This document shows, one piece after another, positions 62,021 to 64,000 of a stretch of 64,000 bases of DNA; position 1 is the stretch's first letter; each line of letters starts with the position of its first letter. The notes under the pieces are model-generated. The model did no database searches, was not told the origin of the DNA, and saw nothing but the letters and a program-made list of their open reading frames with translations. Both the position numbers and the translations under genes were made by a program. The stretch comes from Branchiostoma floridae (Eukaryota > Chordata > Leptocardii > Amphioxiformes > Branchiostomatidae). The DNA lies in the NCBI RefSeq assembly GCF_000003815.2, contig NC_049979.1:21718518-21782517 (forward strand), in the 5' to 3' direction.

Positions 62021-64000
62021 CTCATCATTACCAGGCATCAAGCGTCATTAATCACAGATGGGATATCACCGCCGTATTTCTTACAACTATATCCTGAATA
62101 ATGATGTTCTCTTGTTGTTTGACATGCCTGATTTTGTCAAATACAGAATAGGCTAGTGCTTTCATATCTGACAGGGCTATAGCCAGGACAAAAGATAACT
62201 GGGAGACTATTGAGTAAGCAAAGTAAGCCCTAAGACTGAAGAATGCGTGATCTTATGGAGATAAACTCAAGATAACCTTCGAAACTAGATGGTGCGGCAC
62301 TAGAAGATGAGAATCTTCATTTGGAATCGTACACAAGGGATGCATTTGTTCAGGTGCATTCACGAAATGTAATCTTTCAACACACCTTAAAGGATTCGTA
62401 AAGATAAAGTCAAGAAACCTAACCTTTACGTATGTTTTTAAGTTGTGCTGAAAGATTCGTTTTCGTGCATTGACAGCAGACATTAAAGACATAAAAAAAC
62501 TAACTACATGGAATACTTGCAGAAATAAGAACTAACTCGATGACTACTTTGCATTCTCCCCGTGCACTGTTGTTCGCATTACAGTAACGATTGCAGCGGC
62601 AAGCCGGCTTCCTTCTACTCCATTCTTTACCACTAACCAGTTAAGAATTGCTTTATTATTGCTGTTCTTTTGTCACGGCAGGCGCTGACCCCATAGTTCT
62701 CTTAAGCCGCTTAGGCCAAGGGTCAGTACTACATACATCAATAATACGAACAGCAATTACAGCTTAGCATTCATCATGCCCTTAAAAGCAGTCTTGCAAA
62801 TGGGCATTAGAAAACAAATTATGGGAGGCTGATTTGGGGACGCTGTGCTAAGTAAACATGTCGATACCACAGCAACTAATCTTATACAGTGGTATTAATC
62901 TGGGAAATAAAGAAAACTTTCATAATTGCACCTGGGTTCAGTAATTTGTGTGCAAGAACGACACCCTATGTTTCACACTGTTTTTGGTTACAAGCATTTT
63001 ATTGACTATCGAAGTTATACTTGGGGATAGGACAATCCATTAGCATCCAGTGTGTGGGTGTCACAGAAACAAAAGTAGCCACTGTAGCCATTGTTTACCA
63101 CATACAATGTCAGGGAAAACATATTGAGGCAAGGCTTTCCATTCAACTACCAAAGGTGTAAATACGCAAGCGCATACTGTTATTGATAGGTGTGATGGGC
63201 TCTTTAAAGTTCTCTAGGTATGACTGTCCTTAAACTCCAACTTTATGTCCGATTCAAGGGGACGTCCCTAACTGAAGCTAAGTCTAAAACTAGTTCTCCT
63301 GATTTCAGCGTGTAAACCAACCAGGGATTAGAAACCAGAACCTTCATATTCTAAATCGCCAAACCTTGGCCACAAGACGATATTTATGTTGCAAATTCTT
63401 TACAAAGATTCTCTACAAGGATAAATCCTATTTCGCTTAATGTAGATGAGATCGGTGGGTTAATCATTGGGATCATTGGTTACTTGTGCTAATTGAACAC
63501 TTACCACTTTCGAAGCAATCTAATCGTCGCGCCTAGAAATAGCCGGGCTGTTTACGGGAACAAAAATTACAAGTATGGCTTAGAATCCAACAAATAACAC
63601 AAAACTATCATCATAATTTGTGTGTATTACTCGAGGACCGGTCTCATGTTTGGAAACGTGACTCTAGCACGAGACAGCTTGTCCCGGTCAAAGGTCCCGG
63701 CCCTAGTCACCTTACTGTCAAAGTCTGCCAAAGTATGTAATATGAGATAAACATTGACTCTGTCCAACTATACTTTAGGGCTACGCATTTAACTTTACTA
63801 TTTCAGCCAAGAGCAAAAAGGACAAAGGTATCATTTTGGCACCCATAAGCCTTTAAGCGCCACTTGGCTTTTACAGACGAATGCTTCTTTTTCCGAGATG
63901 ATGAACTTTTATATGTTTTGAAAACAATTTCCTCCGTCTAGGTGCCCCATTGTCGCAAATTCTGGCTCCCGAAACAAGCAGGAACAGCGGATCTTCAAAA
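62021..64000. other. No gene recognised
   Basis: AT-rich with short frames only. ATCGTCGCGCCTAGAAATAG near 63523 resembles the end of family A MITEs, but no partner end was found. Confidence 0.55.

Noticed and set aside
62640-62770. Possible inverted repeat with ATTGCTGTTC on both sides
   Set aside because: Only about 10 bases pair, with different spacing to the next shared word; too weak to call an element.

Overview
The window looks like animal nuclear DNA, most likely a lancelet (Branchiostoma) scaffold. Coding density is very low, GC is about 38-40%, the one clear gene is split by GT-AG introns, tRNA-derived SINEs, MITE-like inverted repeats and decayed LINE tails are scattered throughout, and there is one 198-base assembly gap (18575-18772). 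The lancelet assignment rests on the repeat style and on the kind of fibrinogen-related gene present; it is an inference, not a database match.

One gene can be reconstructed with confidence. On the minus strand, four coding exons (56475-56283, 46408-46265, 44951-44643, 44276-43603) join in frame, all through phase-1 introns, into a 439-residue type II membrane protein. It has a basic cytoplasmic tail, one transmembrane helix, a coiled-coil stalk and a C-terminal fibrinogen-related domain (FReD). This is the architecture of vertebrate FIBCD1, an acetyl-group pattern-recognition receptor. The calcium-site aspartates and the four domain cysteines are kept, but the residues that form the acetyl-binding pocket in FIBCD1 appear to be replaced.

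Layout. 1-14.6 kb: gene-poor, with a truncated SINE and a perfect hairpin. 14.6-25.2 kb: two decayed LINE C-terminal tails (14617-14811; 24092-24240 with a tetranucleotide tail), a SINE tail, a tRNA-like SINE head and the gap. 25.25-27.29 kb: a 163-bp tandem satellite running into two 600-760 bp direct repeats that carry CCAAT and (in copy 1) TATA motifs. 27.3-43.0 kb: no recognisable gene, a long fold-back element (35931-36284) and a 291-bp tandem duplication (40371-40935). 43.04-43.21 kb: a promoter-like cluster with two perfect 12-bp GGTCACGTGACC palindromes next to CCAAT and YY1-like motifs, just past the 3' end of the FReD gene. 43.6-56.5 kb: the FReD gene, whose 9.9-kb first intron holds at least three MITE-like elements (one with 9-bp target-site duplications) and two SINEs. 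56.5-64 kb: gene-poor, with a third LINE relic (61749-62020).

Nearly all other open frames are short, lack recognisable domains and sit at lengths expected by chance. A few are listed as low-confidence candidates.
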